DNA of 62,000 bases. Origin: Symbiodinium natans (taxonomy: Eukaryota > Sar > Dinophyceae > Suessiales > Symbiodiniaceae). Every line of letters begins with the position of its first letter. Position 1 is the first letter of the stretch. Where the stretch lies: contig CAJNDS010000802.1 in the NCBI GenBank assembly GCA_905221605.1, forward strand, positions 717,501-779,500, in the 5' to 3' direction. A model generated the notes under the pieces. The model ran no database searches, was not told the DNA's origin, and worked only from the letters and a program-made list of their open reading frames with translations. This document shows, piece after piece, positions 34,473-45,677 of the stretch. A program made the position numbers and the translations under genes.

Positions 34473-37205
34473 CTACACGCTGGTGAGCATGTCCATAGCC
34501 TCCTGCAGGTCTTTCAGCTCCTGCTCCCGCTGCGCCTTGCGCTCTGCATAGGACGCGCCGGTATCGATGCAATCGGGCTTCAGCTTCTCGAAGTACGCGT
34601 TGGCCGCTTCCAACTCCTTGCGGGTTCCCTGCAAATCCACCTCGAGCATTGTGAGCTCTTGGCTCTTGGCCTGCTTCTTGCTGGTCTTGTGCTCGACTGT
34701 TTTTGCCTTGGTGGCCTTGTCAAGCTTGGAGTCCTCCATGAACTCTTCGTACTCCTTCTTGCCAGCCTCTTCGGCAGATTCCGTCTCAGCCTGGAGGCGA
34801 GCGAAGTCGCTTTCGATCACCTCCAGCATGGACATGACACCGCCACCTTCGCCCATTCCCTTGTAGGGCTCGTCGCTAAATATCTTGGGCTTGGAGGCCT
34901 TGGAGGCATCCATGACGAAAGATGTCTCGACCAAGGATGTTGCCTCCCCGGCCTTGGCGTAGAAGTCCTTCAGAACGCCAAGCGCCTGAGCAACTGCGGC
35001 CTGTGCCTCCTTGGCATCCTTGATGGTGGCCGCATTCTTGGCCTCCTCCTTCTTGCGCAACTTAGTCGCACTGTCCATGGCACTGCTGAGTTCGGTGAGC
35101 TCCGAATTCAAAGTCGTCAGCTCTTCGCCCAGGCTGGCGATGGATGCTGACGCCTCATCGATCTCAGACTGCAGCGAGTCTGTGGCGTCAGACTTCTCCT
35201 CCCTCGTGGCCTTGTTGCTGGTCATCTCGGCATCGCACCATCCCTTCTTTGTAGCTTCTTCGTTGGCCTGGCTCTGCAGCTTCACCAGCAGACCCTCGAT
35301 CATGGTCCGCACCTTTGCAATCGGGTCTTCGCCAACACGGGAGGCAACGGACGACAAAACACGGCTGTTTAGTTGCGAAGCTCGGCGCTGAAGAAAGCGT
35401 GCCACCTGCTCCTGCTTCGGAGAGTGGTGCTCTGATCGAAGGAAGGCCAGGGCACTGGCTTGCACTGCCTGCACCAAGCTGGGAAGGTGCTTCTCAGCGC
35501 TGCCAGACACAGCCCCGCTGGCGATGATGTCCTTGGCCTTGCCGATGGCATCGATCTCCTCCTGGCGGAGCTTCTGGCGCTCCTCGTAGGCTGCCGACTT
35601 CTTAGTGCAGGTTTGCTCCAAGTCCGTGGAGTACTTCACGTCCGAGGCTTTCTCGGTCTTCGTCTCTTCAAGGTCGCCTTCTGCAGCAGCTTTGCTCTGC
35701 AGTTTCTTGGCCTTGAACTGCGTCTTGTCCTGCTGCTCTTTCTTGGACTGCGTCAGCTTGGCTACCAAGCTCTGGGACAGCTTGTCGAAAGCGTGTCGCT
35801 TGGTCTGCTCCTCCTTCTCCAAGTTCACACGCTCATCGACAAACTTCTCTTGCAAGCTCTCCAGCATGCTGATGACACCCCCAGACTGAAACTCGTAAAC
35901 CTTGGGAGCTGGAGCCTCGGAGTCGCCAGACTCGTGCTTGGCTTGCATCAAGCTCGACTTGGGGGCGGTGTTGCTCAGGTAAGCGTCGATGCTGTCCGCA
36001 GCTTCGGTGGGAAGCAGCCTTTTCTTCAGGGAGGCATGACATGCCTTTAGGCCTAGGTTACCGGTTTCACACGCACCGGGCAGTTCTCATCACACAGAGA
36101 GACACAGGCCAAAAGCGACAGATCCTTTGGGGTCTAGGGTTTCGTTGCTGTGCTTTGCAACGCTGCCACGACATGCCTGGGTCACCTGACAGTGCAGTAC
36201 TCACAGGCTTCAAGCACGTGTGCTCCGATCCATCCGCGTCGTCCCCTTTGTTTCATGGTCCCATCTCTGATGGTCGCGGAGAACTCTAAATCCGCAGAAA
36301 GAACCGTTTATGTTTGCCAAAGTGGTCATCCCCATCACAACACTCAATCCTTCTAACATCTTCTGCTACTAACCACTACTGTAACCAGGCTGTAACCATG
36401 GTTCAGGGCCTGACGAAGTGATTGACAAATCACACATGCGTGCGCACACAATCGGAGACTTCTAAAGAGAGTAGCTTCATGCCGCGAGCACGGGTGAGCT
36501 GGACAAGGGCCGTCTTTTGGTCCTGGCAGTGAGCACTTCCTTGCAGTGTTTGATGGGCCTTTGCCTTGCAGAGTACTCACACAGGGTCCACAGATGCCCA
36601 GAGGCTTTCTTGGCACAGGGTCCTCTGCCTTCAAGCCTTTGACAGCCCTGCGAATGGCATCGATGGACTCCGTGTAGTCCTCGTCACACTTCGAAAGCTC
36701 TCGCGCACAAGTAAACGGATATACTCGCGAAGCGACCCTACCACACCCTTGCAGAGTCCTTCAAGGCCACCAAGAAATCTGCACGCTCCTTCTCTCGAAT
36801 GGAGGTGGCGTTTGCCTTCTCCGCACTGGCCGTCTCGATGTCTGCGACGTGGCCAGCGATCTCAGCGGCGAGACGCTCGGAATCTGCAGCCGCAGACTCA
36901 ATGTCTGCCTCCAGCGTCTCCATCTTGTCGCTGGCATCACTGATGGACTTCTTCTTCTCTGCCAGGGTCATCTCGCAGAATTGCTTGAACTCCGTGAACT
37001 GAACCTGCTCTGCCTCCATGTCCTTTACACCCTTGTCCTTCATATTCTCAAGCATCTGCACGACCTTCTGGACTGGAGTGACATCAGACCTTAGGATCAA
37101 TGCAGCTGCCAACGATGTGTTGTGCGGGAACATCGGCTGTGGATGGATGTGAGGGTCCGACGCCAACGCGGCTGAGACCAGCGCCAGGAGCAGCGCGCAC
37201 TTCAT
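34473..37205 (-). CDS. Secreted coiled-coil protein with A-B-A-B internal repeats
   Basis: Three exons, 36753-37205, 36581-36697 and 34473-36044, give 713 residues. The introns are 36698-36752 (55 bp, GC-AG) and 36045-36580 (GT-AG). A signal peptide (MKCALLLALVSAALA) is followed by long acidic coiled coil. Two unit types alternate. A opens P-V/I-x-K-V-x-x-M-L/I-E, near residues 43 and 400. B opens GGV-I/M-SMLE, near residues 237 and 530, and carries AxYxERxxxRQ-E plus D-A-I or D-L-Q-E. The join LVALKDS-LSKCDEDYTESI fixes intron 1; the end of exon 2 is less certain. Related secreted or surface coiled-coil proteins are abundant in Symbiodiniaceae gene sets, with no established function. It lies 77 bp downstream of the stop of the next gene upstream, in the same direction. 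Confidence 0.8.
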
Positions 37206-37282
37206 TGCGTAAAAGTATGTTCGGGAAGGGCTACAACACTCTAGAGGTCGTATTGCCCATCCAAACCCCACTGGCAGCGGCA

Positions 37283-37842
37283 TCAAACAACTGGTGCAAA
37301 GGCGATAAACTTGCAGCACGGTTCCGACATGCCGGATTTGTTTCTTTCCTTTTCGCTTCGGGCCTCGCTCTCATCAAGCGCAGATTCCGCCGTCTCCTGC
37401 CAGACCAGCACTACGTTGTTCGACAAGTGTGCGATGAAAAAGGCCATCGCATGACGGGAAAACGAAGGAATGACTTCGACCCCCATGTGAGGACGGCACG
37501 CCTCCATCACTTCGGCAGCGCTCGATGAACTGCTTTCCTCTTCCTCCTCCTCCTCCTCCTCCACCGCGACCATCTTTTCCTGCTCCTGTTCCTGCTCCTG
37601 TGCCTGAAAGAAAGCCATGCTGCAAATCACAAATGCTGTTCGAGGCCATGGATCAAATTCAACATAGCAGGAAGTCTTCACAAACAACCGTCTGGGGAAG
37701 CAGCGGAAGCATCCTGCTCCTTCTGCGGTTCCTGTTTGCTGCTCGCCTGCCTGACAACGTCAGTGTCCCATGGCGTGAACTCCACTTCTTCGGACTTCAA
37801 GAGTTCGGTTGAAGCCACGATCGTCAACGCTGCCGTTTTCAA
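37283..37842 (-). CDS. Acidic unidentified protein, 3' part (two exons)
   Basis: Exons 37682-37842 and 37283-37619 join in phase across a 62-bp GT-AG intron. The first encodes a mixed segment (LKSEEVEFTPWDTDVVRQAS). The second begins MAFFQAQEQEQEQEK, then a run of ten glutamates and five serines, then a globular-looking tail (HAMAFFIAHLSNNVVLVWQE). The acidic run comes from a CTC/CCT trinucleotide repeat. The acceptor at 37843 follows a good pyrimidine tract. Upstream exons are unresolved. The short distance to the next gene is typical of head-to-tail arrays. No domain is recognised. Confidence 0.5.
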
Positions 37843-39210
37843 CTGAAAACATGCAAAGGAAACATGTGACGACTCTTCCTTTCCGAGTCTCTGAACTCTT
37901 TGACTCCGGACCTCTGGCACCTGACCTTCAGTGTTCCTCAAAACCCAACAACGCCCAAAACGCCCAAAGCCGAAACCATGAAAATTCGGGGCTTTTTCCC
38001 TGGCCTCAAAGCCTGGGCGATTCGGGCAGCTCGCGTGGCCGGATCGGGCCCCAGCTTTCCTGAGAGCTTCAGACGGGGATGAGGGACCCCTGAGCCTCTT
38101 GTGACCCCGAGAGGGTTTTGTCAGTCACAAAAAACAGAACGATGCGAAGATGAGCAAAAGAAGCACCCGGGTGTTCGGATTCAACCCGGAGTTGAACCCC
38201 CAATCCGGGCGCAAGGTCTGAAATTGTTTTCTTCGCTCCACCCCGAGGTATGGGTTTAGGACTTTGGGAATTTAGAGGTTGAGGGCTTCGGATTCAAGGA
38301 GCGTAGGGAGGGTTAGTTAGGAGCCATCCTGCCATTTTCGCAGGCTCTGCGGATTTCTCGGGCGCTAGGTACTCCAGGGATGCTCGGCGGGACTCGTTGC
38401 AGGATTTTCGAGGGGTGCTCGCTGAGATTCGGCGGGACTAGTTATCCAGTAGGCAGCAAACACAGGCACTGATCACACGGCGATCCGTTCAGACATGTGG
38501 GAGCGACACTCTCTTCTAATCACAGAGGTGTTGCGAGGTACTGCAAGCGGTCGGTACGCATAGTCGGTACGCGTATGTGCGAGAAACATGCTGTTACACT
38601 CGGTGACACACACTCACACACCCACACCGCCGACCGACCGACCGACCGACCGACCGAGGGTGGGGAGCCAAGATGGATCGTAACGCAAATCTTGATCTAT
38701 TCTACGATTGAGCCAAGCGTTTGCTTGACAAATGAGGTGTTGTATTTAGAGACAGGAACAGTTGCATTCTTTGGTTTCATTGGGATCGTCTGCGTTCTTG
38801 TTCTTCTGCCGCGATTCTGTGCTCTTGGACTTAATCGGGAGTGGCGATGGGCGTTTCGTGCTCTTGACGATCGCGTTGATTCCCAAGCATTCTGGGATCT
38901 CTAAAGATTTCTACTTGATGCTTTTGAACGCAGATGCCGTTGGCACCCGTAACCGTAACTCAGAAGATTTCTATGAATCTCAGGTCGTTGATCCCTGCTT
39001 CAAAGAATTATACTTCTTCTCTTCTTTACTCCCTAAAAATCACTTTAGGCCTCTAAGAGCGAGACCTTCCCAAAAAATCCTGAAAATCAAGTCTTCAAAA
39101 ATTCTGGGTTGGAGTGGAGGGTGGAACTTAGACTGTTCGTGAACAACGTGCGCTAGCCGAAAACAATGCCGCAATACCTGGGTTCAGCCCAACAGTTTGT
39201 TCCACTTGTT
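37843..39210. other. Spacer, possibly holding 5' exons of the acidic-protein gene
   Basis: No exon could be assigned. Degenerate TTTAGGG-like text lies around 38245-38300. A (CCGA)n tetranucleotide run and (CA)-type tract lie at 38605-38656. Confidence 0.35.
38605..38656. repeat. (CACA) and (CCGA)n microsatellites
   Basis: ACACACTCACACACCCACACC is followed by about seven units of CCGA. Confidence 0.85.
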
Positions 39211-39407
39211 TCATATTCGAAATGACGGGGGAGAGGCCGCTTGGATGCGCACCCGCACCATGAGCATCGCATGGGCCGCGACGAATTGCGCGTGGAGCTC
39301 CGTGGCAGACCACTGACGAAGGTCAACGCCGACTACGGGTCGGCGAGGACGATGCCCAGGTAGCTCACGACGTCCTCCTCCGTGATAACGAAAGGCGTCG
39401 AAGACAT
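39211..39407 (-). pseudogene. Retroposed gene copy downstream of a relict spliced leader
   Basis: After the relict leader (39470-39491) and about 62 bases of leader-adjacent UTR, ATG 39407 opens MSSTPFVITEEDVVSYLGIV and ends early at a stop (39333-39335). A second frame overlaps and continues in a protein-like manner (VVGVDLRQWSATELHAQFVA) to a stop at 39211. The pair reads as one coding sequence broken by a one-base frame change at about 39335-39345, although a very short intron starting at GTGAGC cannot be excluded. The absence of obvious full-size introns fits a processed copy. The parent protein is not recognised. Confidence 0.5.
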
Positions 39408-39469
39408 AGCGTCGAGGAGAGTTACGGCGACACAGAAAAAGCGGGCGAAGCGGCTGGATGCGGCGACGC

Positions 39470-39491
39470 CTTGAGCCAAAATGGCTACGGC
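39470..39491 (-). other. Relict dinoflagellate spliced-leader sequence
   Basis: On the - strand the 22 bases match the conserved dinoflagellate spliced leader at every position, starting GCCGTAGCCATTTTGG and ending CTCAAG. The first base is the variable position. The copy is preceded by TTCATTTTCAG and followed by coding-like sequence. In dinoflagellates the leader is added by trans-splicing and is not normally next to the gene, so its presence in the DNA marks a transcript that was reverse-transcribed and reinserted. The terminal AG of the relic can itself serve as a new trans-splice acceptor. Confidence 0.92.
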
Positions 39492-39788
39492 TGAAAATGA
39501 ACAGTTTAGGGTGTGGAGTTGAGGGTTCAGGGTGAATAGTTCCTCGTTTGGGAAGGGGGGCAAGAGGAAATGAATCAAGAAGGAGTCGCCATTGCACGGC
39601 TCCAGGACGAGACCGAAGAAGCCGCCCTCCAAGTAACTGCCGTGGAAAGCCACGACGTGCCTGAGCCAATGGGCCTACGCCCAAAGCCCCAAAACTGTGA
39701 CGGTCTTCAGCCTCAGGCAAGCGCATTGAACATACGCCGAAGAAACCTACGTGTTCCCTCACAAACTTCAGCGCGGCACGCCATCCAT
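39492..39788. other. Spacer with telomere-like tract upstream of the relict leader
   Basis: It includes ACCCTGAACCCTCAAC and CACCCTAAACTG at 39505-39545. Upstream on the - strand, a frame with YLEGGFFGLVLEPCNGDSFL (about 39570-39655) reads like protein and may be an exon of another gene. Confidence 0.35.
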
Positions 39789-40283
39789 TCATGAGGGCCC
39801 ATCACCTCGCGCAGCACATGAACTCGGGGGGGGGGGGGGGCATTTGTGAGTTTTTTTGTCGCTTGTATTTTCTTGTGTCGTTGGCATCTTTTCTTTTTGT
39901 GTCACTTGCGTCTGTTGAGATCTCCCATCCTGTAGATGAGGCGGCGGTGCGCACCAAGATTGGTCACCACAGAAGTGACAAAATCGTAAAACTCGATCGC
40001 AGTGGATACAAAATGGCGTGAACAGACCCCCTGCCCAGGGCTCCGCAGGCATGCGATCAGCCGCATAGCATGGAGTGTCTCTTCCGACACAGAACAGACC
40101 TGTCATCAGTCCACAGTCCACACATGGCCAGAGCCGCGGCAGCGGAATGCCATCTGCTTGCGAGCGCGCAGCAGCCATGCAGGGTTGGGCGGGCGGGCCA
40201 AAAACAGCTGGTGCTCGAGCACCGCCCCTCGACTCCCCAACCGTCACGACGATGATCTTGACTCGCACGTTCTCACTAATCAT
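39789..40283 (-). CDS. Cysteine-rich, probably zinc-binding protein
   Basis: A 164-codon open frame from ATG 40283. The centre carries spaced cysteines and histidines: WPCVDCGLMTGLFC, then CYAADRMPAEPWAGG, FCIHCDRVLRFCHFC and a final WC. The C-x-x-C pairs imply at least one bound zinc. My impression is that a W-C-C-G-T-G-F-C then P-E-W-A-G then C-C pattern recurs in dinoflagellate proteomes; I cannot verify a family name. The C-terminus runs through a poly-C tract (39829-39840 on the + strand) and is probably not the true end, so a donor before it is likely. It lies head to head with the reverse-transcriptase remnant at 40370. Confidence 0.5.
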   Translation of the reverse strand: MISENVRVKIIVVTVGESRGGARAPAVFGPPAQPCMAAARSQADGIPLPRLWPCVDCGLMTGLFCVGRDTPCYAADRMPAEPWAGGLFTPFCIHCDRVLRFCHFCGDQSWCAPPPHLQDGRSQQTQVTQKEKMPTTQENTSDKKTHKCPPPPPSSCAARGDGPS

Positions 40284-40369
40284 CGCTTAAGACATCTTTT
40301 TCTGCAATGTCTTGACTAAAGAGCGCTTGGATCCTTGATGTCCTAAACCGGGCTTGGATTGAGTTTTTC

Positions 40370-41310
40370 ATGTGTGGAAAATGCATATTGAGGCAGGCGA
40401 AAGGAGGACAACGCCCCGCGCAAGCTTCCCACTTATTTATTCAGTCCCTTTCACCTCGTTGGAATGCCGGGGACCGGTATGAGTTGTGGTTAGAAGCCGT
40501 GGCTGCGTCTCATGATCGCACTCGAAGGGGGAGGCAACAGGGAAGACAAATTCTTTTTCATCGGGAAGTTGAGCAGTTGGTCTCGTTGGGGAGAGTCGGA
40601 GAAGGTTGGTCTCGCCAGGTCTCGCCTCTGACGCGCCCGCTGTTTGACTCAACTCCTCAAGAAGTTCCCAAATTGCAGCGAGCCTGACGTATCTGGAGAT
40701 GAAGTCGTTCAACCTCCGGATATCCCTCTCGAAACCCATTTATTCTGCGATCTAGTCTTTCCGTCGGGGAGCAGGGCCAGGGCCAGATAGAATCCGTGGG
40801 GATTCCCTCCGTGATATGTTGGAGAAGGCTGGATGAGGAGCCGATTGGCAAGCTCTTCCACGATTTGGTTCAGCTTTGGGCTGATGGGCAAACTACCGGC
40901 TTCCTTCGCCCGTTCTTTGGCGGGGGTCGTCTTGCGGGAGTTGGTAAGAAAGACGCCGTTGCTAAACCGATTTCGCTCGAGACCGACGCTAGACCGATCG
41001 TGCTCGGCCTTACTTGGCGAAAACTTGTCTTCAGGGCCACCTTCGCTCTCGATCGGGCAAAGACTCGGGAAAGGTTAGGAGATCAACACTGGTCCTCACA
41101 AAAAATAGAGCTGAGACTATGGCTCACGCTGCACGCTTGGGCTCAGCAAAGCCGAGATGATTCCTGCACGGTAATATTATAAAAAGATATCCGCAACGCC
41201 TTTAACGAAGTTAGACCAAGTGAATTCTTGAGAAACTATAGAAATCATGCTCCAGCATTAGCGCGATTTGCTCACGATGTTTATGGCATGAACAGTCATT
41301 CGGTCTATGC
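40370..41310 (+). pseudogene. Decayed non-LTR-type reverse transcriptase
   Basis: Four pieces of a retroelement RT follow one another on the + strand with frame changes and stops. The first is an N-terminal region (WNAGDRYELWLEAVAASHDR). The second, at 40765-40830, is GPGPDRIRGDSLRDMLEKAG, matching the GPDG/LR motif before the RT palm. The third, after 40830, is FGGGRLAGVGKKDAVAKPIS, the PL-x-KKD..RPI motif. The fourth, after an in-frame TAA near 41180, is KDIRNAFNEVRPSEFL, the catalytic D-x-x-NAFN motif. The second catalytic aspartate pair is absent. The sequence is less GC-biased than its neighbours. At least two frameshifts and three stops make it inactive. Confidence 0.7.
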
Positions 41311-41338
41311 TGGTCACCTTCACGCGTGCCAGCTGCTG

Positions 41339-41745
41339 CTACCCACTGCTCCGAACGATGCCCAGGTAGAGCAAGATATCACAGCGCGGCTCAAACGCAC
41401 TACTCCGCAAATGTACGCAATCTGGCGGCGCAGAAATACTCTCACGGCGCGGCTTTTTTTTGGCCAGGAGCTCCTTGGCCGCGCGCAGGGCCCTCTCCTC
41501 GGTGTTCTTTTCTTCTGCACGTCGGGCCTGCTCCTTCCTTTTGCGGTCGCGCAGCAGCGTCACGTGGCAGTTCTGCGGACCGAAGAAGACAGGGCGGCCT
41601 TCGCGGAGCGTACGACCGGCTCCGCTCCGGCCTTGCCTTTCTTCTCCTCTCGCAAGTCCACGACGTCTGCTGCCGCACCTCGGCTGGAGCTGGGCCGTTC
41701 GGCCGGCGCCTGGCAGCCGAAACTGCTCGCGGTTAACACGACACG
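41339..41745 (-). CDS. Candidate exon(s), charged unidentified protein
   Basis: One - strand frame includes RPVFFGPQNCHVTLLRDRKR followed by a lysine/glutamate-rich helix (AEEKNTEERALRAAKELLAK). A second overlapping frame upstream (VVDLREEKKGKAGAEPVVRS) is also coding-like, so a junction or frameshift lies near 41590-41640. No family is recognised. Confidence 0.3.
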
Positions 41746-42576
41746 AGCTTGCGTTTCAACAAAGAACGGGAATGGAAACAGGTGCCAAAGGCTGTCCAAT
41801 CTTTCCGTGTTCTACAAGCAGAGGATTTCCCCAAGTTGAAGGGAAAAGGCAGCGAGATCAAAGGACTATGTGGTACATTGTTGAAAACGCGGAATCAATT
41901 GGTGCCAGCTAATGTGAATCTTGAAGCTCAACAAGGAACTCGAGCACATTCGACACGGGAAACTTTACGTTTTGCTACATGATGCAGCACTCGCCCCTGT
42001 TCGGATTGAATGTCAGGAATTGGTGCACTGTCACCCTACTACAAGGAGCAAGATATTCAAGTGTTCAAAGTGACTCCGAAATGCATGCAGCACAACATAC
42101 AGTAGAGAGCGGTGGACAAACTCATCCTGATTTGACTTCTTCAAGGGGCGTGCTGGGGTATAATAAAATGATGGCAAAAAACGGCAAAATAAGATTTCCG
42201 GAGGCTCTCCAGATTTTTCGAAAATTCCAGGATTCCCGCGCGCCCTTTCCCCGGCCCTGCTCCGACAAACGATGAAAAAACAATGACAAATGACAATCAA
42301 ATGAGACTAAAGCGATAATGCAAAGATGAGATAAACACATTTGTCAAACATGTGGCCGCTTCTCCAAAATGGGGTCGCCTTTGGGTCGTTGTTATCAGGC
42401 GGTCCCTCTTATTTAGGGTACCCCGACAAGGGACCATGATTTTGAGAACTGACCATGTGTTGTCGGACGGCGTGTCCTTGCGTTGTGCACGTTGCTCACA
42501 CGTTGCTTCGGTTTGCAGCGCTGCAATGCTGCAAAAACAAAACACTGGGAAATGCGTGCCGGAACTCGAACACGTC
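41746..42576. other. Unassigned
   Basis: No supported gene. An A/T-rich stretch at 42130-42250 contains one more copy of the AAAATTCC half-palindrome (around 42223). Confidence 0.35.
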
Positions 42577-43441
<865 letters not shown>

Positions 43442-45677
43442 CTGGCCGGGCCACGCCGGTCAACTCGACCACTGACCACTGACACAACCCACGCCATGGG
43501 CATGTCAAGATATGTCAAGGCCAGATACGGACAGTATGTCAAGACATGTCGTAGCTTTGGAAGGCCTCCTTCAAGTCGAGAGAACTGATGCGGCGTCCAA
43601 AGACACGTCGACCTGAGACTCCAAGATTCGAACGCCCTGACACTCTCCGGACCTGTAGGAAGCTGTAGCACATTGTAGAACTACCCCCAGTGTAGGCCTT
43701 TCAGCACCGAACCCAGGTCCTTCGACCACTCCAGCTTTTGTGGACTCGCCGGCGGGGCCTGGACGAGAGAGTATCCGAGAGCACTCTCTCTCTCTCTCTC
43801 TCTCACAGCCTTCTGGGCTGCAGGCAGGTGTAAGCTGCATGAATCTTGGCTGCCAGCGCGAGCTGCCAGCCTGTCTCCGAAGCGGCACAGTCAAGGGACG
43901 CTCCGCTGATGAAGCATGCTTTGAGGCCGCTGCGCACAGCTTGCTGACGACGATGCCTTTCGAGAGAGCTCCGATTGAAGAGGCCTGGAATACGGCAAGA
44001 TGGAAGCAAAGCTCAAACGAGCACCCCGAGAGGACATTTCTGATGTCTGTGTCTGATCCGAGAATGTGGCTGCCCGCCCTTGTGATCCTTTGTCCGCTTG
44101 GGCACCTCTCATGGCTGAGCCTCTCCCTTGCAAAAGTACTGCTGCCTGGCTTCACGCGCAGTTTGTTCGTTTCGTTTCCTTTCGTTTCGCTTGGCTTCCT
44201 TTCGTTTCGCTTGGTTTCCTTTCGTTTCGATTCCTTGCCTTTCGTTTCTTCTCGTTTCCGTTCGTTTCGTTTCATTTCGTTTCCTTTCGTTTCGCTGCGT
44301 TTCGTTTCCTTTCCTTTCCTTTCGTTTCCTTTCGTTTCCTTTCGTTTCCTTTCGTTTCCTTTTCGTCTCGTCTCGTCCATCCGTCCGTCCGTCCGTGCGT
44401 GCGTGGTGGTTGATGTGCTTGTTGAAGTGTTTGTGGTTGCATTTGCTGGCTAGCCTTGTTGCAGCCAAGGGGCGCTGCAGCCGCCGCTGAGCTCGGGCCT
44501 TCTTCTCCTATGGCGATTCAAAAATTCGCGCTTCGCCGAGTTCCCTCGGCAACCGATCCACGCCTCGGCATGGTGAGACCCAGAAAGACCTCGGGCAAGG
44601 ACGACTCTTGAACTAACCATCGTCACTGTGGATGAATGGGGGGTCGGCTCACATTCTGAAGCTGGCTTCTGCAAGTCTCCACCTGGAAGGCGAAGGAAAA
44701 GTGAGGATTGCAGCACCCTCACTCAAAGACATCTGATGCCTCGGCTGCTGCGGCCGCCTGCCAACTGCATCATGCTCTATTTTCCGGTGATGGGCATGCT
44801 GATGGCATGCTGTCTATGTCTGTAGGCAGTACGATGGGAGATCGAATAGGTCACAGATTCTACAGTGCCTGCAAAATCTGCCACAATCTGCTAACTCCTA
44901 AATCTTATGAGCACAGTGCTCCTGGGCGGCTTCGGAGGTGGCCAAGGTCTCACGAAGCCTGGCAGAGACGAAGCATCCGTTTGGGACCATTCTCGGGTGG
45001 CACTCCACTTCCCCGCCCTCGATTTGCCCAAGCACGGCGGGTTGTCTGTCGTGTGCTCGACTCTGCGTTTTGCAAGTCGGCACGAGTCCTTCAACTTATG
45101 CTCGGACCCTGGAACGCAGCGACTGCTATTCAACAGATGTAGTAGATAGTGGTGGGTCACCTATATGCCGCATCGCAGGGGGGCGTTGGACCTTGCGAGC
45201 TGTGTCCGGGCTTCGTCAAGCTCGGCATCCGCGCACGCTCGCTGGTGTCGCTCACTTTGGAGCTCCTGCACAGATGCGATGCAGGAGGCCTCGGGCTTGC
45301 TGCACTGAAAGAGCAATGGAAACGATTAAGACAGCTGCTTGTAACATGAGTGCTCCTCCTGCAACCTGCCAGCTTGTGCCGATGCTCCTCGCCCTTCACC
45401 TGCGACGCGCAGAGCCATTGGCATTGGGTCGACATAAGGGTTGCCGAAGGTTCACCTTCTTGTGGGTCAGGCTGAGATACCCCGCAAGCAGCAATTGCAC
45501 CCAGCTCAGCCTGTCAGTTGTTGCTTGGCATCTGAAGCAGAAACTCGCGCGCTTTTGGGCTGGAAGTACTGAAGGCAATCAATCCTACCGGCCTCGAACA
45601 AAGCGGCCTGCTCGAGGAAGGGTCCTGCACTAGCCCAGCAGTCCCAGAGATCAGCTTTGCTCCACGTGCCCTGAAGG
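43442..45677. other. Unassigned, simple-repeat rich
   Basis: Contains (TC)n at 43786-43804 and the TTTCG array at 44160-44372. A + frame at 43860-44150 (AHSLLTTMPFERAPIEEAWN) is protein-like, but the antisense frame is also open. No splice sites decide between them. 5' exons of the - strand gene ending at 42577 may lie here. Confidence 0.35.
44160..44372. repeat. TTTCG/TTTCC pentanucleotide-derived array
   Basis: Repeated TTTCGTTTCC and TTTCGTTTCG units with occasional CTTGG inserts, ending in GTCTCGTCTCG and a (CCGT)n run near 44376-44400. It generates long F/S/V-rich or K/E/R-rich artefactual frames. Confidence 0.9.

Noticed and set aside
34290-36050. Long + strand open frames (286, 126 and 196 codons)
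   Set aside because: They are antisense to the coiled-coil gene. The leucine/serine-rich composition is the shadow of its Glu/Lys/Ala-rich codons.
43571-44490. Long frames rich in Lys/Glu/Arg/Asn or Phe/Ser/Val
   Set aside because: Translation of the TTTCG pentanucleotide array in several frames at once.
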